Shown here one piece after another: positions 19,204 to 27,137 of a stretch of 37,510 nucleotides of DNA; the stretch's first letter is position 1, and the number at the start of each line of letters is the position of its first letter. Both the position numbers and the translations under genes were made by a program. Below the pieces are notes generated by a model that did not search any database, had not been told where the DNA came from, and saw nothing but the letters and a program-made list of their open reading frames with translations. The DNA is taken from positions 1-37,510 of the forward strand of contig JAGHYV010000046.1 of NCBI GenBank assembly GCA_017743475.1, read 5' to 3'. Origin of the DNA: Roseiflexus sp. (GTDB lineage Bacteria; Chloroflexota; Chloroflexia; Chloroflexales; Roseiflexaceae).

Positions 19204-20014
19204 CCAGAGGGTATCCGTGCGCCAGATTTGCAGCAGTGAAGAAGATACTGCTCAGGATATAGAGCAGGGCGGGTACATGCTGCCAGACGAATGCGACGAT
19301 GCGCTCGCGCTTCGCTAAGATCGACAGCGGCATACGGTCAGACTCGTTCTCGCCGTTCCGGGGCAGGATTGTTGCAACGATAAGCGCAATCAGGAACCCG
19401 ACAACCCACCAACCGGCAAAGTTCTGCAGTGGCACGCCGTAGTACGAACCATCGTCGATCCAGAACCAGTAGGTATTAATGAGCGTGGCAACCGTTTCGA
19501 TCTGGAGATCAAGCACAACGATCAATACACCGGTGAGCGTTGCAAGCGCGATACGCCCGCCGCGCGCACCCAGGCTCAGGCGCGCCAGTTGCCACGACCC
19601 GAAACCTGCCATCAACCAGGCAAGCGTGATTGGAACCGGCACAACTCCCAGTATCTGTGGTTGCAACATATCGGTATACTGGTAGCGACCGAACGGCAAT
19701 CCTGTTGTTTCACCAATATGCTCGACCGCCCATGCCAGTACCGCCGCCAGCCCGACCGCCAGTGCGCCACGCGCGCCATACATCCCCAGTGCCCAGAAGA
19801 TAACCGCCAACCCCTGGACAATCAGCATCGCAGCGCCCATCCAGAGACCCCACGCTGGAACGGCATCGAGCGCAACGGTGATAGTCGAACCGGGAAATAC
19901 GGCACAGTACGCAAAAAAACAAACCAGAGACAGCATCCGAAACACAGGCAATGGTGACATGGACGGAGATACCAGCGAACGCAACGAACGATCTGCACTC
20001 CTTTTGCTCTGCAT
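19121..20014 (-). CDS. cruF: Carotenoid 1',2'-hydratase CruF-like
   Basis: CruF-type enzymes add water across the psi end group of carotenoids, giving the tertiary hydroxyl later glycosylated in myxoxanthophyll-like pigments. The family signature is clear: EHIGETTGLPFGRYQYTDML around residue 97, PVPITLAWLMAGFG, VLDLQIETVA and YYGVPLQNFAGWWVVGF. The 297-residue protein has about seven membrane segments. I chose the ATG at 20014 because GAGGAAG lies 6 bases upstream; an ATG at 19960 would also keep the whole membrane domain. The 3' end overlaps the acyltransferase gene by 83 bases. The 5' end overlaps the decayed glycosyltransferase, which runs divergently. Confidence 0.86.
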   Translation of the reverse strand: MQSKRSADRSLRSLVSPSMSPLPVFRMLSLVCFFAYCAVFPGSTITVALDAVPAWGLWMGAAMLIVQGLAVIFWALGMYGARGALAVGLAAVLAWAVEHIGETTGLPFGRYQYTDMLQPQILGVVPVPITLAWLMAGFGSWQLARLSLGARGGRIALATLTGVLIVVLDLQIETVATLINTYWFWIDDGSYYGVPLQNFAGWWVVGFLIALIVATILPRNGENESDRMPLSILAKRERIVAFVWQHVPALLYILSSIFFTAANLAHGYPLASLAGVIFLIVAVWIGAIRRQHRPTHG

Positions 20015-21432
20015 ACTCTTCCTCACCACACGGTTGCCAGGATTGATGGCGATTCCTCTCTTTTAATGACGAAGCAGTGTATCTCTCCCGCGCTCAACAC
20101 TTTCCCGACCAATTCCTGTCTACAATTCACGACGGCAAACTTATTCACGAACTGTTGCTTGCCGCGCTTGTGCATCTGCCACTGGATCCACTCGTGAGCG
20201 GCAGGCTCCTTTCGGTCGTGTGCGGCTGGCTGACCGTCATCGGATTGTGGCTCAGCGGAAAGATGGTCGCCGATCAACGGGCAGGCATCTTTGCCGGTCT
20301 TCTCTACATCTGTTCACCGCTGGCTATCGTCCACGACCTGCTGGCGATTCCTGACGCGATGCTTACCAGCGTCGCCAGTTTTGTGCTGGCATTGAGTCTG
20401 CGCCTCAATCAGATGTCAAACCCACACCGCTGGCATGCGGCGGGTGTCGGCGCACTCGTGGCGCTTGCCGGTCTGGTCAAACTATCCGGAGTGTTCCTGT
20501 TCGCGCTCCCGGCTTTGACCATACTCATGCGCACGATGCCGCCGGAACAGCGACATCGGCGGTGGGAGATGATGCGCACCGCACTGATCGTCACATTGCT
20601 GGCGCTTGCCGCATTTGCACCCTTCAACTATGGCGGCACCGAGAGACGTAAAGTTGGCGCACTCGACCTGATGCTCCAGGTTGAGCGTCTGGGACGAAAT
20701 CTGTACCAGATTGGCGAGTAGATCACGATAGCCATGCCACTGTCGGTGCTTATCATCGCCGGCATTGGTCTGGCGACGTCCCGGACACGCCGATAGCACC
20801 TGTTTCTCTCTCTCTCCGCCAGCCTGTTCTGTCTGGCGCTTGCCGTTATCGGGAGCGTCCTCTATCCCCGCTATATCCTGCCCGTGTAGGTTCCGATCCT
20901 TTTTGCCGCCGGACTGAGCCTGAGTCAACACCGACAACGTCGCGAAGCCTTGCGCAACATCAGCGCGGCGCTGGCCCTGGTCACGTGCCTGTGGGGCGCT
21001 TTCTCTGCCTTCCAGTACATCCGCAATCCGGCACATGCTCCCCTAACGACCGCTGATCGCCACCAGTATGTCAAAACGTGGACAGCAGGCTACCATCTCG
21101 AAGAGATTGTGCACCATTTGCGCGTTGAAGCGGATCGATCAGGCAGTATCACTCTGGTAAGCCTGCTGCAACCGCGCCTTATTCACCTTGGACCCAAGAT
21201 CTATCTGAACGATGATCCGCGTATTGCGTTCATTGACATCGACATGCATACAACCGACGCCCGACAACAACTCGGCGACCTGGCAGCGCAGCGCCCGCTC
21301 TACATGGCGCTCGATGCCGAAGAGATTGTAGCGTTCAGCATCGAACAGCGCTTCCCCGAACTCGAACGTATACGCGAATGGCGCAACCCATACAGCGACA
21401 TGGCATTCTTCCTGTACGTCTGGTCACCGTAG
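19959..21432 (+). pseudogene. Decayed GT39-type membrane glycosyltransferase
   Basis: The pieces read as one ArnT/PMT-like glycosyltransferase. The N-terminal membrane helix ends with LTTRLPGLMAIPLF, then a one-base T insertion in the run near 20061-20065 shifts the frame. The catalytic loop continues as NDEAVYLSRAQHFPDQ in the next frame. Several membrane helices follow to 20718. In-frame TAG codons then occur at 20719, 20797 and 20887, with clearly coding sequence between them (PLSVLIIAGIGLA; ASLFCLALAVIGSVLYPRYI). The frame stays open to 21432 and the globular C-terminal domain is intact. Since only a few changes are needed to restore it, decay looks recent. It overlaps cruF at the start and hyuB by 9 bases at the end. 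Confidence 0.82.
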
Positions 21433-23001
21433 AGGCGCGCCAAACCCGCCGCCGCCAGGCGTCTCGATGCGCAGAACGTCTCCGGGAAGCATCTCGACCG
21501 TCGTTTTGCCGGGCAGCAGACGCTCTTCACCTTCGCGGATCAGTACATTACGTCCACGCAACCCGGCAGCGCCGCCGTTCAAGCCATACGGGGCGTAGAC
21601 TCGTCGATCACTTAGCAGGCTCACCGTCACTGGCGCGCGGAACTCAACTTCACGCACCAGACCATCGCCGCCACGCATTCGCCCTGCACCGCCTGATCCG
21701 TGCCGTAATCCATAGCGACGAACAATAAGGGGGAACTGCCGTTCCAACACCTCGACGGGCGTATTGAGAGTGTTGGTCATATGCACCTGCACGCCACTGA
21801 GACCGGGAAGTGTCGGGCGAGCGCCCATTCCTCCGCCAAGCGTCTCGTAGTAGGCAAACGACGCACCATTCGACGCGACTCCTCCAAATGTCCAGTTATT
21901 CATCGTTCCTGCTGAAGCAGCAGGAATACGGTCAGGCAACGCCTGAGCCAGCGCCCCAAACACTACATCGACAATCCGCTGCGCCGTTTCGACGTTTCCC
22001 CCTGCAACTGCCGCTGGAGGGCGCGGCGCCAGCATACACCCTTCAGGAACACGAACATCAATAGGCACATATGCGCCAGAGGACAACGGCATATCAGGCG
22101 GACCAAGACAGCGGAAACAGTAGATCACTGCTGACTCGGTGACCGCGCGTGGGGCGTTTAATGGACCACGACACTGCTTTGCTGTTCCTGAAAAGTCTAC
22201 GATTGCAGTCTCGCCATGGATGTCAATGCGCACACAGATGATGAGCGGGTCGGGGTCAACGCCGTCGTTGTCCAGCAGATCGTCGAACGTATACGTTCCA
22301 TCTGGAATTGCCGCGATCACCGCGCGCATGTGGCGCTCGCCATACGCCAGGAGCGCCTCCATATGACGCGCTACCCAGGCAGGGGAGTGACGCTCCGCCA
22401 GTTCCGCCAGGCGTTGTGCGCCGATGCGGTGACAGGCAAGTTGCGCTGCCAGATCGCCACGTCGCTCTTCGGGGGTACGTGAGTTGCGACAGATCAATCC
22501 GATGACCGACTCATCTGGGACGCCGCCACGCACCAGAAGGGTTGGCGGGATAATCAACCCCTCCTGATACACCTCACGGCTCATTGGCATCGATCCGGGG
22601 GTCATACCGCCGACATCGGCGTGATGAGCGCGCGTCGCCGTGTAGCCGATCAGTGTGTCGCCAACATACACCGGAGCAACTGTGGTAATATCAGGCAGGT
22701 GCGTACCGCCAAGGTAGGGATCATTGAGCGCCACGACATCGCCTGGAGCAAGCATACCGTGCGCCAGCGCCGCCTCGACCGAGCGCGGCATCGCCCCCAG
22801 GTGCACAGGAATGTGCGCTGCCTGCGCCACCATGCGCCCCTGAGCGTCAAAGACCGCACACGAAAAGTCTCGTCGCTCCTTGATATTGGTCGAGAGTGCG
22901 CTCCGACCGAGCGCCGCTCCCATTTCTTCGGCGATAGCAGCACAGCGATTGCGGAACACTTCCAGATCGACGGGATCAATAGAGGATGAAAACGAAAACA
23001 T
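21424..23001 (-). CDS. hyuB: Hydantoinase B / oxoprolinase family protein
   Basis: HyuB-type proteins are one subunit of ATP-dependent hydantoinases, N-methylhydantoinases or related carboxylases, normally paired with HyuA. The start [21 protein letters not shown], the segment [18 protein letters not shown], the [19 protein letters not shown] motif, [17 protein letters not shown] and the Gly-rich end ([15 protein letters not shown] and [12 protein letters not shown]) are typical of the family. The length of 525 residues is normal. No hyuA is next to it, so either the partner lies elsewhere or this protein is a stand-alone relative. The true substrate cannot be read from the sequence. It is divergent from the response regulator at 23144. 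Confidence 0.9.
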   Translation of the reverse strand: MFSFSSSIDPVDLEVFRNRCAAIAEEMGAALGRSALSTNIKERRDFSCAVFDAQGRMVAQAAHIPVHLGAMPRSVEAALAHGMLAPGDVVALNDPYLGGTHLPDITTVAPVYVGDTLIGYTATRAHHADVGGMTPGSMPMSREVYQEGLIIPPTLLVRGGVPDESVIGLICRNSRTPEERRGDLAAQLACHRIGAQRLAELAERHSPAWVARHMEALLAYGERHMRAVIAAIPDGTYTFDDLLDNDGVDPDPLIICVRIDIHGETAIVDFSGTAKQCRGPLNAPRAVTESAVIYCFRCLGPPDMPLSSGAYVPIDVRVPEGCMLAPRPPAAVAGGNVETAQRIVDVVFGALAQALPDRIPAASAGTMNNWTFGGVASNGASFAYYETLGGGMGARPTLPGLSGVQVHMTNTLNTPVEVLERQFPLIVRRYGLRHGSGGAGRMRGGDGLVREVEFRAPVTVSLLSDRRVYAPYGLNGGAAGLRGRNVLIREGEERLLPGKTTVEMLPGDVLRIETPGGGGFGAPLR

Positions 23002-23021
23002 ATGAGAACATCGTCACTTGT

Positions 23022-23049
23022 ATTTTACTTTTCCTATGGTACCATACAA
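23022..23049 (-). promoter_or_regulatory. Predicted hyuB promoter with palindrome in the spacer
   Basis: On the minus strand, TTGTAT (23049-23044), 16 bases and TAAAAT (23027-23022), with a start near 23016. The perfect 12-base palindrome TATGGTACCATA (23035-23046) covers the spacer and the edge of the -35 box and is a candidate operator. Confidence 0.42.
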
Positions 23050-23143
23050 GCAAGAGAAGTAGAATTCAGACCGTTACGTCCCCGCCTTCATCGCGCCAGA
23101 ACACATGCTATACCCATCTCGATTACCAAAGAGGGGCATCACC

Positions 23144-23551
23144 ATGGTCAGGCAACCACTCCGCATCCTGCTTGTCGAAGATGACAGTACAATCGCCAGC
23201 GTCATTGCACTTGGACTGCGAACGCTTGGCGTGCCGTACCTGCTCGATATCGCCTACTCTGCCGACGAAGGATTGGAATTGTTCAACCAGCATGCCTATG
23301 ATCTGGTAATGAGCGACTATAATCTGCGCGGGATGAATGGATTGTCATTACTTACAACGATAAGAAAGGCAAAACCTGATCTGCCGACGGTGCTGTTCAC
23401 GGCATACGATACCCCGAAGTTGCAACGCGATGCGCAGAGCGCCGGGATCAATGGATACATTGCCAAGCCATTCCTGATCGAAGATTTTGTTACCCTCGCA
23501 CGCAATCTGCTCCCTGCTATCGAGAACGAAATCGGCGCAAGTCCTTCGTAA
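23144..23551 (+). CDS. Single-domain response regulator
   Basis: This is a stand-alone receiver domain of 135 residues without an output domain. The acidic pocket is in LLVEDD, the phospho-acceptor Asp is in VMSDYNLRG near residue 57, Thr is in FTAYD and Lys is in AKPF. Such proteins relay phosphate between kinases or act by protein contact. GAGGGG lies 8 bases upstream of the ATG at 23144, which supports it over a start 13 codons earlier. The gene ends 6 bases from the convergent small membrane protein. No kinase is adjacent. Confidence 0.88.
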   Translation: MVRQPLRILLVEDDSTIASVIALGLRTLGVPYLLDIAYSADEGLELFNQHAYDLVMSDYNLRGMNGLSLLTTIRKAKPDLPTVLFTAYDTPKLQRDAQSAGINGYIAKPFLIEDFVTLARNLLPAIENEIGASPS

Positions 23552-23557
23552 ACAACA

Positions 23558-23737
23558 CTATTTCCTCCCTCGACGCCGCAACCAGAGTGCGGCAATTGCC
23601 GCAATAATCAACAGAATCGCCCAAGGAACCGGTATCTCGTAGACAAGCGCAATGCTGTAGGCGATCCCTATCAGCACGGTTGCGATCATAACGAACGCCA
23701 GGATTGTTCCTTCCCAGCCTGGTGATTTTTCTGGCAT
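23558..23737 (-). CDS. Small two-helix membrane protein, unknown function
   Basis: This protein of 59 residues has two hydrophobic segments (AFVMIATVLIGIAYSIALVY and WAILLIIAAIAALWL) and a basic end (RRRGRK). AGAGGAG lies 5 to 6 bases before the ATG at 23737, a strong ribosome-binding site that supports expression and this start. I do not recognise the family. It is convergent with the response regulator, and nothing in its context points to a function. Confidence 0.65.
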   Translation of the reverse strand: MPEKSPGWEGTILAFVMIATVLIGIAYSIALVYEIPVPWAILLIIAAIAALWLRRRGRK

Positions 23738-23929
23738 GTGGACTCCTCTGTTCTTCGAGCAGCAACAGGACGCCCCATCAGAAGCGCTCCTGGCGGGATT
23801 CGCCTGTCCAGATCGGCGTATGATCGACACAGACTTGCTGCTGGCTTTCTGTGCGCCGCCGCACGAGCGAGTAGCACCCTTTCTCTTTTTGTGTGAGACA
23901 TGGATGGGTCTGCGTACAGGTAGATTGCA

Positions 23930-24922
23930 TCAGAAGAAGTTCCACAAATGCTGATTGGTCACTTCGTGGTGAAACTGAATCTCAGCGTGCTTGATGATCG
24001 TCCCAAGCAAGCGCGGGCAACGATTGGCGGATGCCTGTTTAGTGGCTGCGAAGCGCATTGCCACATCCTCCCCTATGATCTCTTCGACCCATGTGCTGGC
24101 ACGGAAGTGATCGAGCGCATCATAGATGTTATCGGGCAGGATGCCGAGCGGTTGATAGGGATCGATCGTCGGGACTTCTGTGCCTTTGAGGCCAGTTCTC
24201 AAGAGCGAGCAGATGGCGAGGTACGGATTAGCATCCGGCGCAATCGAGCGCACCTCGATCCGCGCTGAGCATGCATTCCCGATCGGAATGCGGATCATGG
24301 CGCCGCGATCAACCGGCGACGCCTTGATCTTCTTCGGCGCTTCGTAGTGCGGATCAAGACGCCGATACGCGTTGACGCTTGAATTGAGGATCAGACAGAG
24401 ATCCTTGGCGTGATGCAGAATACGGTTGATGAAACTCCAGCCAAAGGACGAGATACCGTCACGTCCGGCGGAGTCGTAGAACAGGTTCGTATCGCCGCGC
24501 GCAATCGACAGATTGGTATGCATCCCGCTGCCATTGACGCCAGTGACCGGCTTGGGAAGGAAACTTGCCGTCATTCCCACCTTGTGCGCCACCTGGCGAC
24601 AGACCAGTTTGTAGATCAGCACCTGATCGGCGGCAATCGGCGCTTCAGTGCGTGAGTAGTTCATCTCGAACTGTGATGGGGCGACTTCTGGGTGGTCTTT
24701 TTCATTGGCAAATCCCATCGCGCACTGCACTTCGGCTGAAGCATCGATAAACAGATGCAGCGCATCACCCGGCAGCGAGTGGTAATAGCCGCTGGTTGTA
24801 ATAAACTCGAAGCGGTCGGTTTCGCGGTAGCGTTGCTCAGCGCGTTGCCCTTGGAACAGAAATCCTTCGATTTCTGTCGCCACGTGACACACCAGACCCT
24901 CGCGGCGATACAGATCATCCAC
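23930..24922 (-). pseudogene. Glutamine synthetase catalytic domain, separated from its N-terminus
   Basis: The 330-residue frame carries the catalytic half of a glutamine synthetase-like enzyme: EVAPSQFEMNY (metal site), KPVTGVNGSGMHTN (ATP site), NSSVNAYRRLDPHYEAP and ARIEVRSIAPDANPYLA. It begins only at LYRREGLVCHVATEIEGFLF, so the N-terminal beta-grasp domain, which completes the active site between subunits, is missing. The first 42 codons lie just upstream in another frame (24924-25052). Together these show an out-of-frame internal deletion of roughly 120 to 140 codons. The start at 24922 is a GTG with no ribosome-binding site. I judge it inactive, though the remaining frame is surprisingly clean. 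Confidence 0.8.
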
Positions 24923-24923
24923 A

Positions 24924-25052
24924 TTACCGGCTGCGCTCCTCGCGTAGGATGTCCACTAGCGTGCGGGCAAGGCGCAGCGCCTTCATCTGAAGGTTCAGTT
25001 CTTCGAGTTCATCGTAGGGGACTTCCAGAAAATCACGAAGCGAACTTGTCAT
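24924..25052 (-). pseudogene. N-terminal fragment of the broken glutamine synthetase
   Basis: These 42 codons begin MTSSLRDFLEVPYDELEELN, the N-terminus I associate with this glutamine synthetase subgroup. The ATG at 25052 is preceded by AAGGA at a proper distance, so the original translation start survives. The frame ends in TAA at the deletion point, directly before the catalytic remnant, which continues in a different frame. Confidence 0.7.
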
Positions 25053-25303
25053 GGGAGCGTCCTTCTGTCCAGCTTTATCGATCCGGCGGACGTGCAGCCG
25101 CCAGAGAAAACCAACCGCCCGCCTATTGTACACGATCCCGCACTGTACGACAATCATGGTGCAGGAATGCGTCAGCAACCTGCGAACGCGCCCCGTATTG
25201 TAAGCAAATTGATCGCATTTCGTTAACCGTTCTCCAACGTTTGGGTTCAATCGGTACAGTATGATGATGCCAGAAGAGAGCATCACTATAAAGAGTAGAA
25301 TGA

Positions 25304-26989
25304 ATGTATATGGCCTCGTCTGCCCGCACAACCACACCTCTTGTTCTCGGACGCGACCTGTCGCTTCGTTCGCGTCTTATCCTGGGATACAGCATCGTCG
25401 TCTCTCTGACGCTAATCCTTGGTCTCTTCATGTTCGCTCACCTGAGCGCCATCCGTGACCGCCTGGAGCAACTGAGCTCCAATGTCACCATCGACACGCG
25501 CTACAGCATTGAGGCATTCACTGCTATCGCCGATGCGCAACGCCAGGTGGATCGGTATCTGCTGCAACCAGACGAGAGCAGATACTGGGATGCGGTTCGC
25601 CAGTTCGATACGTTGCAACGCACGATTGAGCGCCTGCAACGAGACGCGCACAACCCGGCAATGCTCGAGCATCTGAAGCGAATACAAGCGCAGGCAGCAA
25701 CCTACTGCCAGATATTTGACGAGACCAGCACCAGCATCACTGCTCAGCAGCGCATGCGTGACGACCTGTACACCATGTTCTTGCAGCAATACCAGACTAT
25801 CGAGCAGGCGATCAGCAATGCCAGACCGGTGACGCCAGGCGATTATCTGGCACTGATGGACCTGAGCCGGGCAAGTACGCGCCTGCAACTGGCGTATGTC
25901 TGGATCGGGCAGATGGAGAGCGACGATACGATAGGCGCCGCCGATAACGCGATCGCTGAACTGCGTCAGGCGCGCACCTTCCTGCGCCGCTATCTCGTCC
26001 TAAACAGTCAGACACGAGTCGTCCAACCAGACGATCTTGAACGGTTGCAGAGTGTTTCTGAAAGTTTTGATCGCTCGCTCAAAAGCATTGCTAGCCTGTC
26101 GAGCGCCTATATTCGCACCGAAACGCTGATCAACAGTCGCCTGAGACCTCAGGCGGGTCAACTGTCGCGTGAAGCGTCCGCGCTCTCGGACACGGCGCTC
26201 TTGCAGTTAACAATTGCCACGAAGGAAATTGATCAAGAGACCGGTCGCACTCAAACGATCAGCGGCAGTGTGCTCGCTATGCTCCTGGTCGCCGGAATTG
26301 CGCTCGGGGTGCTGCTGGCATCGCTCATTACCCGTCCGCTAAGCGAACTGGTCGCCGCTACCGCCCGTCTGGCGCGCGGCGAGGGAGAAGCTCGCGTTCG
26401 ACCGCGGGGAGGGCGTGAACTGGTGCTGCTGGCACATGCATTCAATGATATGGCCGCCGAACTTGAGCGCGAGCGCGCCGAGGTGCGTCACCAGAACGCA
26501 CTGCTGGCGGAGCGTGCAGCTGAACTCGAACGCGCGCTGGCCCAACTGCGCGAGGAAACCGCAGCGCGTGAACAACTCAGCGCAACAGTACGCCAGTTGA
26601 GTGTGCCAATTATTCCAATCATGGAAGGGGTGCTGGTTGCACCGCTGGTTGGGGAGATCGATGCAGAGCGCGCCAGCCTGTTACAGCGCCGTCTCCTTGA
26701 ACAGATCGTCGCAGAACGCGCACAGGCGGCGATCCTCGACATCACTGGCGTGCCTGTGGTGGATGCTCAGGTCAGCATCTGGCTGATCCAGGCGACAACC
26801 GCAGCGCGATTGCTGGGAGCGCGTTGTATTCTGGTCGGCATCAATCCCGAAGTGTCGCAGGCGCTCGTTGCCAGTGGCGTTGACCTGGGCGATCTGGTGA
26901 CCAGAGCCACACTACGCGAGGGATTGGAATATGCGGTAAAGATGCTGCGTCGCCCGTCGTTCGCAGTGGTCAATGGTGATCGGCGTTAA
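25304..26989 (+). CDS. Membrane HAMP-STAS signalling protein (RsbR-like C-terminus)
   Basis: This protein of 561 residues has a first membrane helix near residues 24-46 (LILGYSIVVSLTLILGLFMF). An extracytoplasmic helical sensor of about 270 residues resembles a four-helix bundle. A second helix lies near 322-345 (LAMLLVAGIALGVLLASLI), followed by a HAMP domain, a coiled coil (about 395-430, rich in Glu/Arg/Leu) and a STAS domain (about 435-550). The STAS domain is of the RsbR/RsbS type (ILDITGVPVVDAQVSIWLIQ), but the usual Thr/Ser phosphorylation site after VVD is Ala. Membrane sensors joined directly to STAS, without kinase or methyl-accepting regions, are uncommon. The partner (an RsbT-like kinase) is not in view. 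The ATG at 25304 or the one at 25310 is possible. Confidence 0.8.
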   Translation: MYMASSARTTTPLVLGRDLSLRSRLILGYSIVVSLTLILGLFMFAHLSAIRDRLEQLSSNVTIDTRYSIEAFTAIADAQRQVDRYLLQPDESRYWDAVRQFDTLQRTIERLQRDAHNPAMLEHLKRIQAQAATYCQIFDETSTSITAQQRMRDDLYTMFLQQYQTIEQAISNARPVTPGDYLALMDLSRASTRLQLAYVWIGQMESDDTIGAADNAIAELRQARTFLRRYLVLNSQTRVVQPDDLERLQSVSESFDRSLKSIASLSSAYIRTETLINSRLRPQAGQLSREASALSDTALLQLTIATKEIDQETGRTQTISGSVLAMLLVAGIALGVLLASLITRPLSELVAATARLARGEGEARVRPRGGRELVLLAHAFNDMAAELERERAEVRHQNALLAERAAELERALAQLREETAAREQLSATVRQLSVPIIPIMEGVLVAPLVGEIDAERASLLQRRLLEQIVAERAQAAILDITGVPVVDAQVSIWLIQATTAARLLGARCILVGINPEVSQALVASGVDLGDLVTRATLREGLEYAVKMLRRPSFAVVNGDRR

Positions 26990-27064
26990 GCGCATCTGAG
27001 AGCATCTCGTCTTTTCCCCGCCGCACGCCGTTTCCTTTTCCAACGATGATTTCACTGCAACCAT

Positions 27065-27130
27065 GCACCGCTGAGACACCGAGGGCACAGAGTTCCATTC
27101 CATCTATCTCCCTGCGCCTGCTGTGCCGCT
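27065..27130. repeat. Copy of the palindromic CACAGAG repeat between convergent genes
   Basis: The left arm (27065-27092) has units ending CTGAG, CCGAG and CACAGAG. The right part (27107-27130), on the other strand, has GCGCAG and GGCACAG units. It fills the 148-base gap between the 3' ends of the STAS gene and the ABC exporter operon, and could serve as a bidirectional end-of-transcript structure. It shares ATTTCACTGCA on its left (27050) with the copy near 18205. Confidence 0.55.
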
Positions 27131-27137
27131 GCGCCGT

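Noticed and set aside
20077-20721. Annotating this as an intact 214-residue protein.
   Set aside because: It is the middle of a glycosyltransferase whose start and end lie in flanking frames, so it is treated as part of a pseudogene.
20719-20889. Reading the TAG codons as a recoded amino acid.
   Set aside because: Intact genes in the window (rpmA, the DUF58 gene, the acyltransferase) end in TAG, and a frameshift also breaks this gene, so decay is simpler.
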